Assembly: GCF_003054055.1 (NCBI RefSeq)
Contig: NZ_QBKI01000001.1
Coordinates: 186,001-250,000, forward strand
DNA length: 64,000 nucleotides
Direction of reading: 5' to 3'
From: Pontibacter mucosus
GTDB taxonomy: Bacteria > Bacteroidota > Bacteroidia > Cytophagales > Hymenobacteraceae
Part shown: positions 43,416 through 52,200 of the stretch, piece by piece
Layout of the letters: the number at the start of each line of letters is the position of its first letter
Numbering within the stretch: position 1 is the first letter of the stretch
Position numbers and translations under genes: made by a program
Notes under the pieces: generated by a model
The model's database searches: none
Told to the model about the DNA's origin: nothing
Seen by the model: only the letters and a program-made list of their open reading frames with translations

Positions 43416-44525
43416 ATGCTCCTCGAAAACCTCAGTTTGCTGTTTTTCAAAAACTACGACGACGCTGCCCTCAGTTTTTCGGAGCATATTAACTGCTTTA
43501 TCGGCGACAACGGCAGCGGCAAGACCAACCTGCTCGACGCCATCCACTACCTCTCCATGACCAAGAGCGCCTTCCCTGGCACCGATGTGCAAAGTATAAA
43601 GCAGGGCGAGGACTTCTTTATGGTGAAGGGCCGCTTCGATATTGCAGGGGAGAAGCAAACGGTGCAGGTGAGCCTGAAACAGGGGCAGAAGAAGACTGTA
43701 ACGCGCAACAAGGCCGTTTATGAGAAGATCAGCGACCACATCGGGCGCTTCCCGGTGGTGCTTATCTCGCCTTACGACACCGACCTGATCCGGGAGGGCA
43801 GCGAGGAGCGCCGCAAGTACTTCGACAGCCTCATGTCGCAGTTCGACCACGTGTACCTGGAGCAGCTCATTCAGTATAACTACATCCTCAAGCAGCGCAA
43901 CTCGCTTTTAAAGCAGTTTGCCGAGCGCAACTACTACGACCGCGACTACCTGCAGATCCTGAACGAGCAGCTGGTGCCACTGGGCGAGGAGCTGGCGCAG
44001 GCACGGCAGCGCTTTCTGCAGGACTTTGTGCCGATTTTCCAGAAGCACTACCGCCACATCTCTGACAGCCACGAGGAGGTAACGCTCACTTATAAAAGCC
44101 AGCTGGAGGGCAGTGACTTTGCCTACCGGCTGCAGCAGGCCGAGCGCAAGGACCTGGCCCTGCAGCGCACCACCGTGGGACCGCACAAGGACGACTTCGT
44201 GTTTCTGATGGACGGCAACCCGGTGAAGAGCTTCGGCTCGCAGGGGCAGCAGAAAAGCTATGTGATCGCCCTGAAGCTGGCGCACTTCGAGGTGATGGAC
44301 CAGCGGCAGCACCACAAGCCCCTGCTCCTGCTCGACGACATTTTTGACCGCCTCGACGAAAAACGCATTACCAAGCTCATGCAAATGGTGGCCGCCCATA
44401 CTTTCGGCCAGATCTTCCTGACCGACACCCACCTGGAGCGCACCGACAGAATTCTCGAAGGCCTCTCGGAAAGTATCCGTAGATTTGAGGTGAAGGAAGG
44501 AGTGGTGAAGGTGATTAGCGACTAA
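43416..44525 (+). CDS. recF: DNA replication and repair protein RecF
   Basis: A 369-residue SMC-like ATPase that loads RecA at gaps through RecOR. Walker A GDNGSGKTN is at 30-38. The RecF-specific HYLSMTKSAF, RRKYFDSLMSQFDHVYLEQLIQYNYILKQRN, TTVGPHKDDFVF and signature FGSQGQQKSYVIALKLA are present, and Walker B is PLLLLDDIFDRLDEKR. It diverges from pdhA. An AT-richer unrelated gene separates it from DUF721. Confidence 0.95.
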   Translation: MLLENLSLLFFKNYDDAALSFSEHINCFIGDNGSGKTNLLDAIHYLSMTKSAFPGTDVQSIKQGEDFFMVKGRFDIAGEKQTVQVSLKQGQKKTVTRNKAVYEKISDHIGRFPVVLISPYDTDLIREGSEERRKYFDSLMSQFDHVYLEQLIQYNYILKQRNSLLKQFAERNYYDRDYLQILNEQLVPLGEELAQARQRFLQDFVPIFQKHYRHISDSHEEVTLTYKSQLEGSDFAYRLQQAERKDLALQRTTVGPHKDDFVFLMDGNPVKSFGSQGQQKSYVIALKLAHFEVMDQRQHHKPLLLLDDIFDRLDEKRITKLMQMVAAHTFGQIFLTDTHLERTDRILEGLSESIRRFEVKEGVVKVISD

Positions 44526-44575
44526 ATGTGATTTAATGCTATAAAAATACTTGCGCCCCACAGACCATTAACAAA

Positions 44576-45064
44576 ATGAATAAACTTATACTTGCCTTTG
44601 CCGCCATGCTGGCTCTGGCTTTGGATCTTCAGGCACAGGCGCCAATTAAAGAAATAGAAGTATATGATTCGGCCAGGGGGCTCGTCTTCTCCAATAACGG
44701 GTACCGTCTTTCTAAAGGTGAGGTTAAAAACCTACTAAAGACCAATACTGAAGCTTATGAACGCTTTAGAGGTGTTGACAAAACAAGAGCTATAACATCT
44801 GTTATGGCGGGTACAGGCGGGTTTATCGTTGGTTATTCTTTAGGCATGCATATTTCGGGAAAAGAGCCAAACTGGAATCTAGCTGGTGTCGGCGCAGGAT
44901 TATGTCTTTTGACAGTTCCGTTTACTATTAAGTATAACAAGGAAGTAAAAGCTGCTGTCAAACTTTACAATGAAGGGCTTGAGACAGCATGGGTAAAGCC
45001 AAACCAGAAGGAATATATATTAAGTTCTGCTACTAATGGGTTAGGTCTTTTACTCAGTTTTTGA
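44576..45064 (+). CDS. Hypothetical exported protein, atypically AT-rich
   Basis: A 162-residue protein with a signal peptide (MNKLILAFAAMLALALDLQAQA, cleavage near 22). A polar part (IKEIEVYDSARGLVFSNNGYRLSKGEVKNLLKTN) precedes two hydrophobic glycine-rich segments (about 78-97 and 104-122) and a polar tail. No family recognised. Codon use is clearly more AT-rich than in recF and DUF721 on either side, which suggests later acquisition. It ends 41 bases before the chosen DUF721 start. Confidence 0.65.
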   Translation: MNKLILAFAAMLALALDLQAQAPIKEIEVYDSARGLVFSNNGYRLSKGEVKNLLKTNTEAYERFRGVDKTRAITSVMAGTGGFIVGYSLGMHISGKEPNWNLAGVGAGLCLLTVPFTIKYNKEVKAAVKLYNEGLETAWVKPNQKEYILSSATNGLGLLLSF

Positions 45065-45105
45065 CCGCTACCTTTAACAACATCCACTCATTCAAAATTA
45101 AACCC

Positions 45106-45429
45106 ATGCGCTACTACAAGAAGAAAGAGGCGATTGACAAACGCAAGGCTGACATCCAACCGATTGGAGAGAGCCTGAAGGCGCTGATGCAGGCCTACCG
45201 GCTGGACGGCAAGCTGAGCGAGGTGCAGCTGGTGCAGAACTGGGAAAAGATCATGGGCAAGCCCATTGCCCTGAAAACGCAGCAGTTATACTTTAAGGAA
45301 GGCAAACTGTTCGTGAAGCTCACCTCTGCCCCGCTCAAGCACGAGCTCAATATGTCGAAGAGCAAGGTGGTGGAAATCCTGAATACAGAGGCGGGCAGCA
45401 ACGTGGTGAAGGACATCGTGTTCCTGTAA
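45106..45429 (+). CDS. DUF721 protein (DciA-like)
   Basis: A 107-residue DUF721 protein. The central LKALMQAYRLDGKLSEVQLVQNWEKIMGKPIALKTQQLYFKEGKLFVKLTSAPLKHELNMSKSKVVEILN is a good family match (KH-like fold). DUF721 includes DciA, which helps load the replicative helicase in most bacteria lacking DnaC. I chose ATG at 45106; the TTG at 45061 would overlap the previous stop and add an untypical N-terminus. Proximity to recF fits a replication role. The 284 bases downstream are AT-rich with no gene seen. Confidence 0.8.
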   Translation: MRYYKKKEAIDKRKADIQPIGESLKALMQAYRLDGKLSEVQLVQNWEKIMGKPIALKTQQLYFKEGKLFVKLTSAPLKHELNMSKSKVVEILNTEAGSNVVKDIVFL

Positions 45430-45676
45430 AAATTGCACTCCTTTACTTATTTTCTGTATCGACACTGTTATCGCTTTCAGCACAGCGCAATTATACTATC
45501 ATCCAGACATTTCAAAATCAGCCTTCGATAATCACCTGGCAGCTAAACATATACTCAAAGACACTCCTCTTTAAAGACTTGTACTATTGGCATTTAAAAT
45601 ATATAGCAAAAACCATATAGTATAATTATTTAATTGTACTACAATATTTTACCTGTGTTATATGGGCTGATTGCTA

Positions 45677-45684
45677 TACTTTTG
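45677..45684 (+). promoter_or_regulatory. -7 element of the SUMF1-like gene
   Basis: TACTTTTG fits TAnnTTTG, 29 bases before the ATG at 45714. The -33 region reads TGTG, not TTTG, so the promoter is probably weak or regulated. Confidence 0.5.
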
Positions 45685-45713
45685 CACCGATTTCAGCAAT
45701 AAGCTTTTAGCTC

Positions 45714-47177
45714 ATGTACCGGTTTTTACTTTTATTTTTTAGCTTTCTGGTTTGTTTTTCAGCTTCTGCAAACAACATCCGGGTAAGCAATGTTGCACTG
45801 AGCAACCAGAACCCCACCGAAAAAACCACCACCGTCAACTTCAACATCAGCTGGGACAACTCCTGGCGCCTCTCTGTGGGCCAGCAGAACTGGGACGCAG
45901 CCTGGGTATTTGTAAAGTATCAGCCCAGCGGCAGCCAGCAGTGGTACCACGCCAAACTGAAACCGAGCGGCCACACCGCCCCCACCGGCTCCACGATAGA
46001 CGCGCCTGCCGATGGTATGGGCGCCTTTATTTATCGCGCCGGCCCTGGCTCGGGCACTTTCTCGCTCACGGATGTGGGCCTGAAGTGGGACTACGCCGCC
46101 AGCGGCCTCACAGACGGTGCCCTGGTAACCGTGAAAGTGTTTGCCATCGAAATGGTGTACGTACCGCAGGGCGCTTTTTACGCCGGGGATTTCGGTACTT
46201 CCCGCGGTGCTTTCAAAAAGGGCTCAGGCGATACCCGCCCATGGGATATAACAAGCGAGGCGGCTATCTCTGTTGCTAACGTTGCATCAAACGGATATTA
46301 CTACACGGCTACCTCTTATACTACCTTGGCTAATGGTGCCACCTTTTCTATTCCGGCTTCATTTCCAAAGGGTTTCCAGGCTTTCTACTGCATGAAGTAT
46401 GAAATCTCGGAGGAGCAGTGGGTGGACTTCTTTAACACCCTCACCACCCCGCAGAAAAACACCCGCAGCATCAAAACTACTGGCGCAGTGGCAAATCGTA
46501 ATACCATTAGTTGGACAGTAGGAAGTGGAGACGCCACCACACAGGCCCCAAACCGCGCCTGCGGCTTTCTGAGCTGGATGGATGCCGCCGCCTATGCCGA
46601 CTGGGCCGGCCTACGCCCCATGACGGAACTGGAGTTTGAAAAGGCCGCCCGCGGTAACATGGATGCCGTTGGCGGAGAGTATGCCTGGGGCAATGGCGAC
46701 TACATCACAAATGTAACAGCCGTAGAAAATGATGGCACTCCCGCTGAAGGCAGCAACACAGAGGGGGCCAACGCCAACTACGGTAATACCGGACTTTTGG
46801 GCCCTGTTCGGGTAGGCATGTTTGCCACCGCCACCTCCGACCGCGAGAAGGCCGGTGCTTCTTACTGGGGCATCATGGACCTGAGCGGCAACGTGTGGGA
46901 GCGCGCGGTAAGTGTAGGCCATACAACGGCGCATCCTTTCGACGGCAGGCACGGCGACGGGGAATTGAGCGGCGATGGCAATGCCACGGTAGCCAACTGG
47001 CCCGGTGCCTCAGGCGCTATCAACGAAGTAACAACCGCAGCAGGAGCCGGTTTTAGAGGGGGCTCTTGGGTTACACCTATTGCAGAACTGCGCATTTCGG
47101 ATCGATTCTGGGCAACATACAACTACAATATCCGCCGCAACGATTTCGGCTTCCGGGCCGTGCGTACGGCTCCCTAA
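45714..47177 (+). CDS. Secreted SUMF1/formylglycine-generating-enzyme-like protein
   Basis: A 487-residue protein with a signal peptide (about 1-19) and an N-terminal beta-sandwich-like region (NIRVSNVALSNQNPTEKTTTVNFNISWDNSWRLSV, about 20-140). An FGE-sulfatase fold spans about 145-485, with IEMVYVPQGAFYAGD, FYCMKYEISEEQWVDFFN, LRPMTELEFEKAARG, YWGIMDLSGNVWERAVS and FRGGSW. The active-site cysteine pair of true formylglycine-generating enzymes is missing (the last block reads WATYNYNIRRNDFGFR), so it is probably structural or binding, like GldJ/GldK-type SUMF1 proteins. It is followed 53 bases later by a T9SS cargo gene. Confidence 0.85.
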   Translation: MYRFLLLFFSFLVCFSASANNIRVSNVALSNQNPTEKTTTVNFNISWDNSWRLSVGQQNWDAAWVFVKYQPSGSQQWYHAKLKPSGHTAPTGSTIDAPADGMGAFIYRAGPGSGTFSLTDVGLKWDYAASGLTDGALVTVKVFAIEMVYVPQGAFYAGDFGTSRGAFKKGSGDTRPWDITSEAAISVANVASNGYYYTATSYTTLANGATFSIPASFPKGFQAFYCMKYEISEEQWVDFFNTLTTPQKNTRSIKTTGAVANRNTISWTVGSGDATTQAPNRACGFLSWMDAAAYADWAGLRPMTELEFEKAARGNMDAVGGEYAWGNGDYITNVTAVENDGTPAEGSNTEGANANYGNTGLLGPVRVGMFATATSDREKAGASYWGIMDLSGNVWERAVSVGHTTAHPFDGRHGDGELSGDGNATVANWPGASGAINEVTTAAGAGFRGGSWVTPIAELRISDRFWATYNYNIRRNDFGFRAVRTAP

Positions 47178-47230
47178 ATAACAAAGGCTGAATCTATACT
47201 TGCCTGTCATCCTTAAACCTCCTGCCAAAG

Positions 47231-48538
47231 GTGCGTTTCCTGTCTTTAGTTATAGTGCTCCTACTTTCCTGCGCTATACTTTGTGCTGCAACCTTGGCAC
47301 AAAGTATAGCGCAGGGTGGGCCGGTATTTACAGGCGGCGAAGGTGGTGGCTCCGCGTCTGCACAATCAACTGCTCCGCTTACCTTAGCCGGTTCTCCCTT
47401 TTCGCTGCCTGTTTACCAGGGGGGCAACGGCCACGGGAGCAGTTCCGCACAGCAACAAACGCCTGCCACCCTCTCCGGCCAGGCGGTAGCCCAAACACTT
47501 TACCAGGGCGGGCCATCCGATGGTTATACTTCTGCAACCAAAGACACGGCCGTAACCTTATCCGGCCAGACAAGCAATATTCCGATCTTTAAGGGAGGAA
47601 TAGCCGACGGCGCAGCCGCTGACGAAGCCAGGGTGTTAACGCTTGGGGGCGGCACCCTGGACCTGACCCTGTACAAAGGCGGCGACGGCGACGGGTGGGG
47701 GCGGGCTACATTAGCCGCGGAAAAAGCACTGGATGGCAACGCCTATACTCCTACCCTGTTTTTTGGGGGAGTCTCCGATGGCTGGGCAATGGCGGCCTCC
47801 AAAGACCAGACCTTGCAGGGCGAAGTACTGCCACTATCGCTGTACCAGGGCGGGCAGGGCGACGGATGGGCGCTTTATACTTCCAAAAGCCAGTCGCTGG
47901 ACGGGGCGCAGGAAGACCTGGTGCTGTTTAAGGGAGGGATGGGCGATGGCTACCATACAAGCGTGTTCATCTCTCAAGCTCCTGCTACTCCCCTACCCGT
48001 GGAGCTTGCCTTCTTCAGTGCTCACCGCCTCAATAACGAGCAGGTGGAGCTGCGCTGGACGACCGCCTCGGAGCAGGACAACGCCGGATTCGAAGTATGG
48101 CGCAGCGACAACACAACCAAGGCATGGCAGCGGCTGGCTTTTGTGGAAGGGGCCGGCAACTCAGTCGTTACCCGCCGCTATACTTTCCGGGATAACAATA
48201 CCCATACCGGCACCTCCTATTACAGGCTCAGGCAGATTGACCATGATGGCACGGCCACCTTCTCCAAAACAGTGGCTACAGCTGGCGCGGACTTTAGCCG
48301 GAGAACGGCCGCTGCATGGCCTATTCCGGCCGATGATTACCTGACCGTGCAGGCACCCGACGTAGCACAGCCAGCTTCGCTGCAGCTCTACAGCGCCGAC
48401 GCCCGCCTGCTGCTGCAAAGGCAGTTCACCAACAAAACCGAGCTGGACCTGCGCCATCTTCCCTCTGGTTTATACTTCCTGCATGTTTTTCAGGCAGGTC
48501 AGTCTCCGTCTATTATTAAGGTAATGAAGGCGCCTTAA
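47231..48538 (+). CDS. T9SS-exported protein with eight GGxGDG repeats
   Basis: A 435-residue protein with a signal peptide (about 1-24; GTG start, no better ATG). Eight consecutive 28-29-residue repeats (about 30-252) share a pattern such as LYQGGQGDGWA followed about ten residues later by LxG; the best are units 5-8. A beta-sandwich linker (LPVELAFFSAHRLNNEQVELRW, about 258-350) leads to a C-terminal type A type IX sorting domain (AWPIPADDYLTVQAP to GLYFLHVFQAGQS). The last part directs secretion across the outer membrane and attachment to the surface. The GGxGDG loops resemble calcium- or turn-rich repeats, but no ion is proven. Confidence 0.85.
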   Translation: MRFLSLVIVLLLSCAILCAATLAQSIAQGGPVFTGGEGGGSASAQSTAPLTLAGSPFSLPVYQGGNGHGSSSAQQQTPATLSGQAVAQTLYQGGPSDGYTSATKDTAVTLSGQTSNIPIFKGGIADGAAADEARVLTLGGGTLDLTLYKGGDGDGWGRATLAAEKALDGNAYTPTLFFGGVSDGWAMAASKDQTLQGEVLPLSLYQGGQGDGWALYTSKSQSLDGAQEDLVLFKGGMGDGYHTSVFISQAPATPLPVELAFFSAHRLNNEQVELRWTTASEQDNAGFEVWRSDNTTKAWQRLAFVEGAGNSVVTRRYTFRDNNTHTGTSYYRLRQIDHDGTATFSKTVATAGADFSRRTAAAWPIPADDYLTVQAPDVAQPASLQLYSADARLLLQRQFTNKTELDLRHLPSGLYFLHVFQAGQSPSIIKVMKAP

Positions 48539-48599
48539 GGATTTTGTATCTCAGGGCGGTGGCCTCTCCGTATATTCCTGATAGACTATACTTTGTTCT

Positions 48600-49157
48600 A
48601 TGACCGATGCATTGCACTTCCGCCCTGTTTCCTACTCCCGTACCACTCTTACCGAGCTTATGATCCCGAGCTATGCCAATTTTGGCGGCAAAATACACGG
48701 CGGTATACTTCTCTCCCTGATGGACAAGGCCGCCTACGCCTGCGCTGCCAAGCATGCCGGCAACTACTGCGTAACGGTTACCGTGGAGGGGGTACATTTT
48801 CTGCAGCCCGTGGAGGTGGGCGAGTTGGTATCGCTGAAGGCCTCGGTAAACTATGTGGGCAATACCTCGCTGATGGTGGGGATACGGGTGATAGCGGAGA
48901 ACGTGAAAACAGGCAAAATAAAACATACAAACACCTCTTACTTCACCATGGTAGCCAAAGGCGAGGACGACAAACCCACTCCGGTACCCGGCCTGATCCT
49001 GGAGACCCGCGAAGACGGCCGCCGTTTTCTGGAAGCCATCAAGCGGCGTGAACTCTCACAACGTTACCAGGCAGAACTTGCCACCTCCAAGACCATACTT
49101 CAGGTAGAGAAGGAGCTGCACCTGCTGCAGAAAGAACGCTGCAAAGTGGCGTTTTAG
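48600..49157 (+). CDS. Acyl-CoA thioesterase (hotdog fold, YciA-like)
   Basis: A 185-residue protein whose first ~130 residues form one hotdog domain with the active-site region LTELMIPSYANFGGKIHGGILLSLMDKAAYACAAKHAG and the VGELVSLKASVNYVGNTSLMVGIRVIAEN strand pair, as in YciA/BFIT thioesterases. It hydrolyses acyl-CoA to free CoA; chain length is not determinable. The C-terminal ~45 residues are a charged helix not found in all members. It may be read through from the T9SS cargo gene 61 bases upstream, or be independent. Confidence 0.87.
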   Translation: MTDALHFRPVSYSRTTLTELMIPSYANFGGKIHGGILLSLMDKAAYACAAKHAGNYCVTVTVEGVHFLQPVEVGELVSLKASVNYVGNTSLMVGIRVIAENVKTGKIKHTNTSYFTMVAKGEDDKPTPVPGLILETREDGRRFLEAIKRRELSQRYQAELATSKTILQVEKELHLLQKERCKVAF

Positions 49158-49250
49158 CCCGGCGTGTCCGGTGACGAGCAGTAGCCGTGCTTCCCATTAT
49201 TCCCATATCCTTTGTACCTTGTATCTCCGATTATACTTTACAACAGATAC

Positions 49251-50633
49251 ATGATTACAAGATCTACCCTTACATCCCTGCTGGCCGTGGTGTTGATGGC
49301 CGGCTTATACTTCACCAACCTACCAACCGGCACAGCCCAGACCATTGTGCGCCAGGACGAGGAAATCAAAAAGATGGTGGAGGAAATCTCTGCCGCTAAC
49401 CTGGAGGCACTGGTACGCAAACTAGCCTCGTTTGACACCCGCCACTCGCTGAGCACCCTGAAAGACAAGAAAAAAGGCGTTGGTGCGGCCCGTGAATGGG
49501 TGAAAGCTGAATTCGAAAAGTATGCACAGGCGTCGAGCGGGCGCATGACCGTGGAGCTGGACAAGTATAACGTGAAGGCAAACGGGCAGCGCATTCCGCA
49601 GGATGTGGAGCTGGCCAACGTAATGGCAACCCTGAAAGGCACCGACCCCAACGACGACCGCGTGCTCATCATCAGCGGGCACCTCGACTCGCGCAACACC
49701 GACATCATGGATGCCAAAGGCAAGGCCCCTGGTGCAAACGACGATGGCTCCGGGGTAGCAGCCGTGATGGAACTGGCCCGCATCATGGCCTCGCGCCAGT
49801 TTCCGGCTACCATCATTTTTGTAGCTGTTACCGGCGAGGAGCAAGGCTTACTGGGTGCCCGCCACCTGGCCGAGAAGGCCAAGGCCCAGAACTGGAACCT
49901 GATCGCCATGCTCAACAACGACATGATCGGCAACTCCTCCTCTGATGAGACAGAACTGCGCAACAACATGCAGGTACGCATTTTCAGCGAAGGCATCCCG
50001 GCTGTGGAGACCGAAGAGCAGGCCCGCATGCGCCGCGCCACCAACCGCGAAAACGACAGCGAGAGCCGCCAGTTGGCCCGTTACATGAAAGAGATCGGCG
50101 AACGCTACGTAGACCAGCTCGAAGTGAAACTGGTGTACCGCAACGACCGCTTCCTGCGTGGCGGCGACCACACCCCCTTCAGCCAGAATGGTTTCCCGGC
50201 CATCCGCGTGTGCGAGATGAACGAGAACTACCGCCACCAGCACCAGGATGTGCGCGTGGAGAATGGCGTCCAGTACGGCGATTTGCCTGAGTTTATCGAC
50301 TACGAGTACATGCGCAAGAATGCGGCGCTTAACCTGGCCTCGCTGGCCAACCTGGCCTGGGCCCCGTACGCGCCGGCTAACGTGGGCGTCAACATCAAAA
50401 ACCTGACAAACAAAACCGATCTGCAGTGGGAAGCACCGGCCAAAGGAAAGCGCCCGGCGGGCTACTATGTGCTGATGCGCGAAACCAGCAGCCCGGTGTG
50501 GGAGAAAAAATTCTTTGTGCAGGATACGAACGTAACGCTGCCTTACTCTAAGGACAACTACTTTTTTGCCGTGCAGGCCGTAGACGCCGAGGGCCACGAA
50601 AGCCTGCCTGTGTTTCCGGTGCCCGTGCGCTAA
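49251..50633 (+). CDS. M28-family zinc metallopeptidase, secreted
   Basis: A 460-residue protein with a signal peptide (about 1-27). The M28 domain shows the di-zinc ligand set in order: His and Asp in ISGHLDSRN and PGANDDGSG, the catalytic Glu and ligand in TGEEQG, Asp in MLNNDMIGN, and a late His in RGGDHTPFSQNGFPA. These enzymes are amino- or carboxypeptidases. A fibronectin-like segment (about 375-460, KTDLQWEAPAKGKRPAGYYVLMRETSS) ends the protein, without a T9SS sorting domain. ATG at 49251 gives a proper signal peptide. The metallo-beta-lactamase starts 12 bases later, so the two are co-transcribed. Confidence 0.9.
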   Translation: MITRSTLTSLLAVVLMAGLYFTNLPTGTAQTIVRQDEEIKKMVEEISAANLEALVRKLASFDTRHSLSTLKDKKKGVGAAREWVKAEFEKYAQASSGRMTVELDKYNVKANGQRIPQDVELANVMATLKGTDPNDDRVLIISGHLDSRNTDIMDAKGKAPGANDDGSGVAAVMELARIMASRQFPATIIFVAVTGEEQGLLGARHLAEKAKAQNWNLIAMLNNDMIGNSSSDETELRNNMQVRIFSEGIPAVETEEQARMRRATNRENDSESRQLARYMKEIGERYVDQLEVKLVYRNDRFLRGGDHTPFSQNGFPAIRVCEMNENYRHQHQDVRVENGVQYGDLPEFIDYEYMRKNAALNLASLANLAWAPYAPANVGVNIKNLTNKTDLQWEAPAKGKRPAGYYVLMRETSSPVWEKKFFVQDTNVTLPYSKDNYFFAVQAVDAEGHESLPVFPVPVR

Positions 50634-50645
50634 GTATACCTCAAC

Positions 50646-51368
50646 ATGAAGCGATTACTGTATTTTATACTTTGCCTGCTCCTGCTGATGCCCGCTTATA
50701 CGTTGCAGGCGCAACAGCAGGAGATAAAGGTAACCAAGCTAGCGCCTAACGTATGGGTGCATACCTCCTATAGCACGTATCAGGGCGTTTCAGTCCCCTC
50801 GCATGGATTGGTGGTTGCTACCAAAGAGGGCGCGGTGCTGGTGGATACCGGCTGGGGCAACGAACCCACCGAGCAGCTGCTGGCCTGGGTAAAAACCAAC
50901 CTGAAGCAGCCGGTAAAAGTATGCCTGCCCACCCACTGGCACGACGATAAGATAGGCGGCATGAAAGTGGTGCAGCAGCAGGGCATTCCGGTGGTTACTT
51001 CTGCGCTGACGGCCATACTTGCCGCTGAAAATGGCAAAGGCACCCCGGACGTTACTTTCGCCACAGACACAACGTTTACCATCGGTGTGCAGCAGTTTGA
51101 AGTATACTTCCCCGGCGGCGGGCATACCCTCGATAACGTGGTGGTATACTTGCCGCAGCAAAAAATCCTGTTCGGTGGCTGCCTGGTGAAAGACCTGCAG
51201 GCAACCACGCTGGGCAACACCGCCGACGCCGACCTGAAAAGCTGGCCCTTTGCCATTCAAAACCTGCAGCAGCGCTACCCCAAAGCAAAAACGGTAGTGC
51301 CCAGCCACGGTCCCTGGGGCGACAAAGCCTTGTTGAGCCATACACTGGAGCTGCTGCAAAAACGGTAA
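50646..51368 (+). CDS. Subclass B1 metallo-beta-lactamase
   Basis: A 240-residue protein with a signal peptide (about 1-22). All zinc ligands of subclass B1 are present: site 1 His97, His99 (THWHDD) and His160 (GGGHTLDN); site 2 Asp101, Cys179 (LFGGCLVKDL) and His221 (VPSHGPWGD). The substrate-binding Lys three residues after the Cys (GCLVK) and the LGN loop (TTLGNTADADLKSW) are also kept. Such enzymes hydrolyse beta-lactams, usually including carbapenems, in the periplasm. Substrate range is not readable from sequence. It lies 12 bases behind an M28 peptidase, without mobile elements, so it seems to be a chromosomal gene. Confidence 0.92.
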   Translation: MKRLLYFILCLLLLMPAYTLQAQQQEIKVTKLAPNVWVHTSYSTYQGVSVPSHGLVVATKEGAVLVDTGWGNEPTEQLLAWVKTNLKQPVKVCLPTHWHDDKIGGMKVVQQQGIPVVTSALTAILAAENGKGTPDVTFATDTTFTIGVQQFEVYFPGGGHTLDNVVVYLPQQKILFGGCLVKDLQATTLGNTADADLKSWPFAIQNLQQRYPKAKTVVPSHGPWGDKALLSHTLELLQKR

Positions 51369-51421
51369 AGTATAAAACGAGAGGCCAGGCCGCTTTGGGC
51401 ACCGGCAAGTATGGGTATAAA

Positions 51422-51453
51422 AAAATCAACCCCGAGGCAGGGCTGATTTTTTA
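51422..51453. terminator. Terminator between metallo-beta-lactamase and DUF2807 genes
   Basis: AAAATCA-ACCC and GGG-C-TGATTTTTT form a hairpin (51422-51452) with A-rich and T-rich flanks, suitable for both convergent genes. Confidence 0.75.
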
Positions 51454-51477
51454 TATAAGCAGTTGTATTCTCTGCGC

Positions 51478-52200
51478 TTATAGTTTGCCTACCCGGGCTG
51501 CGGAGGTTACGTCAGAGGTAATGGACGGCGAGCCTTTGTAGTATACCGATGATGCCCCCGAGGCATTGATGTCCAGCCCTTCTTTGGCAAACACCTTTAC
51601 GTTGCTGGCGCCGCTGGCATTTACCTGTACCTGCTGCGCCTCCAGCTCCGAGGCCTCCAGCTTAGAGGCTCCCGACAGCTGCATGTTCACATCCCCGGCC
51701 TTGCCCAACAGCTCCACCTTGCTGGCGCCGCTCAGGTTGCCTTTTATCTGATCTGTGGCAATGGTTAGCTTCAGGTTAGAGCCGCCGCTCATCTCCAGTT
51801 TCAGACCCGGCGATTTAAAGCTGGAGTTACCCACCACTTTCACGCCGCCGCTGATGCTTATACTTTCCAGGCTCTTCAGCGTAACATAGGCCTTCATACT
51901 CTTGCTCGTGCTGATGCTCTTGTCGTTGTAGATGTGCAGGACACCGTTGCGCACTTCCGTCTTGATGTTGTCGAGCAGGTTTTCCTGCGCCTCCAGGCGA
52001 ACGCCCTCGTTGTTGCCCTGCGTGAGCTCCACCACAAAGCCGCCGCTGACCTGTATTCCCCTTATGTTAGAAACATTTCTGTTCTGAGACTTTATCTCTC
52101 CGCTGCCCCGCAGGTCTTGCGCGTTTACGGTGGCGCCCAGCAGCAGTAGCGAGAAGCACATCAGCCCCAAAACCACTTTTTTCAGATTAAAATTTTCCAT
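51478..52200 (-). CDS. Secreted head GIN domain protein (DUF2807)
   Basis: A 240-residue protein with a signal peptide (about 1-27, cleavage after NAQ). The DUF2807 domain follows, with the typical opening (SGEIKSQNRNVSNIRGIQVSGGFVVELTQGNNEGVRLEAQENLLDNIKTEV) and repeated SGAS-containing beta turns (LSGASKVELLGKAGDVNMQLSGASKLEASELEAQQVQVNASGASNVKVFAKEGLDINASGAS). The fold is a right-handed beta helix; the role is unknown, probably at the cell surface or periplasm. The AT-rich stretch upstream holds no firm gene. Confidence 0.85.
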   Translation of the reverse strand: MENFNLKKVVLGLMCFSLLLLGATVNAQDLRGSGEIKSQNRNVSNIRGIQVSGGFVVELTQGNNEGVRLEAQENLLDNIKTEVRNGVLHIYNDKSISTSKSMKAYVTLKSLESISISGGVKVVGNSSFKSPGLKLEMSGGSNLKLTIATDQIKGNLSGASKVELLGKAGDVNMQLSGASKLEASELEAQQVQVNASGASNVKVFAKEGLDINASGASSVYYKGSPSITSDVTSAARVGKL

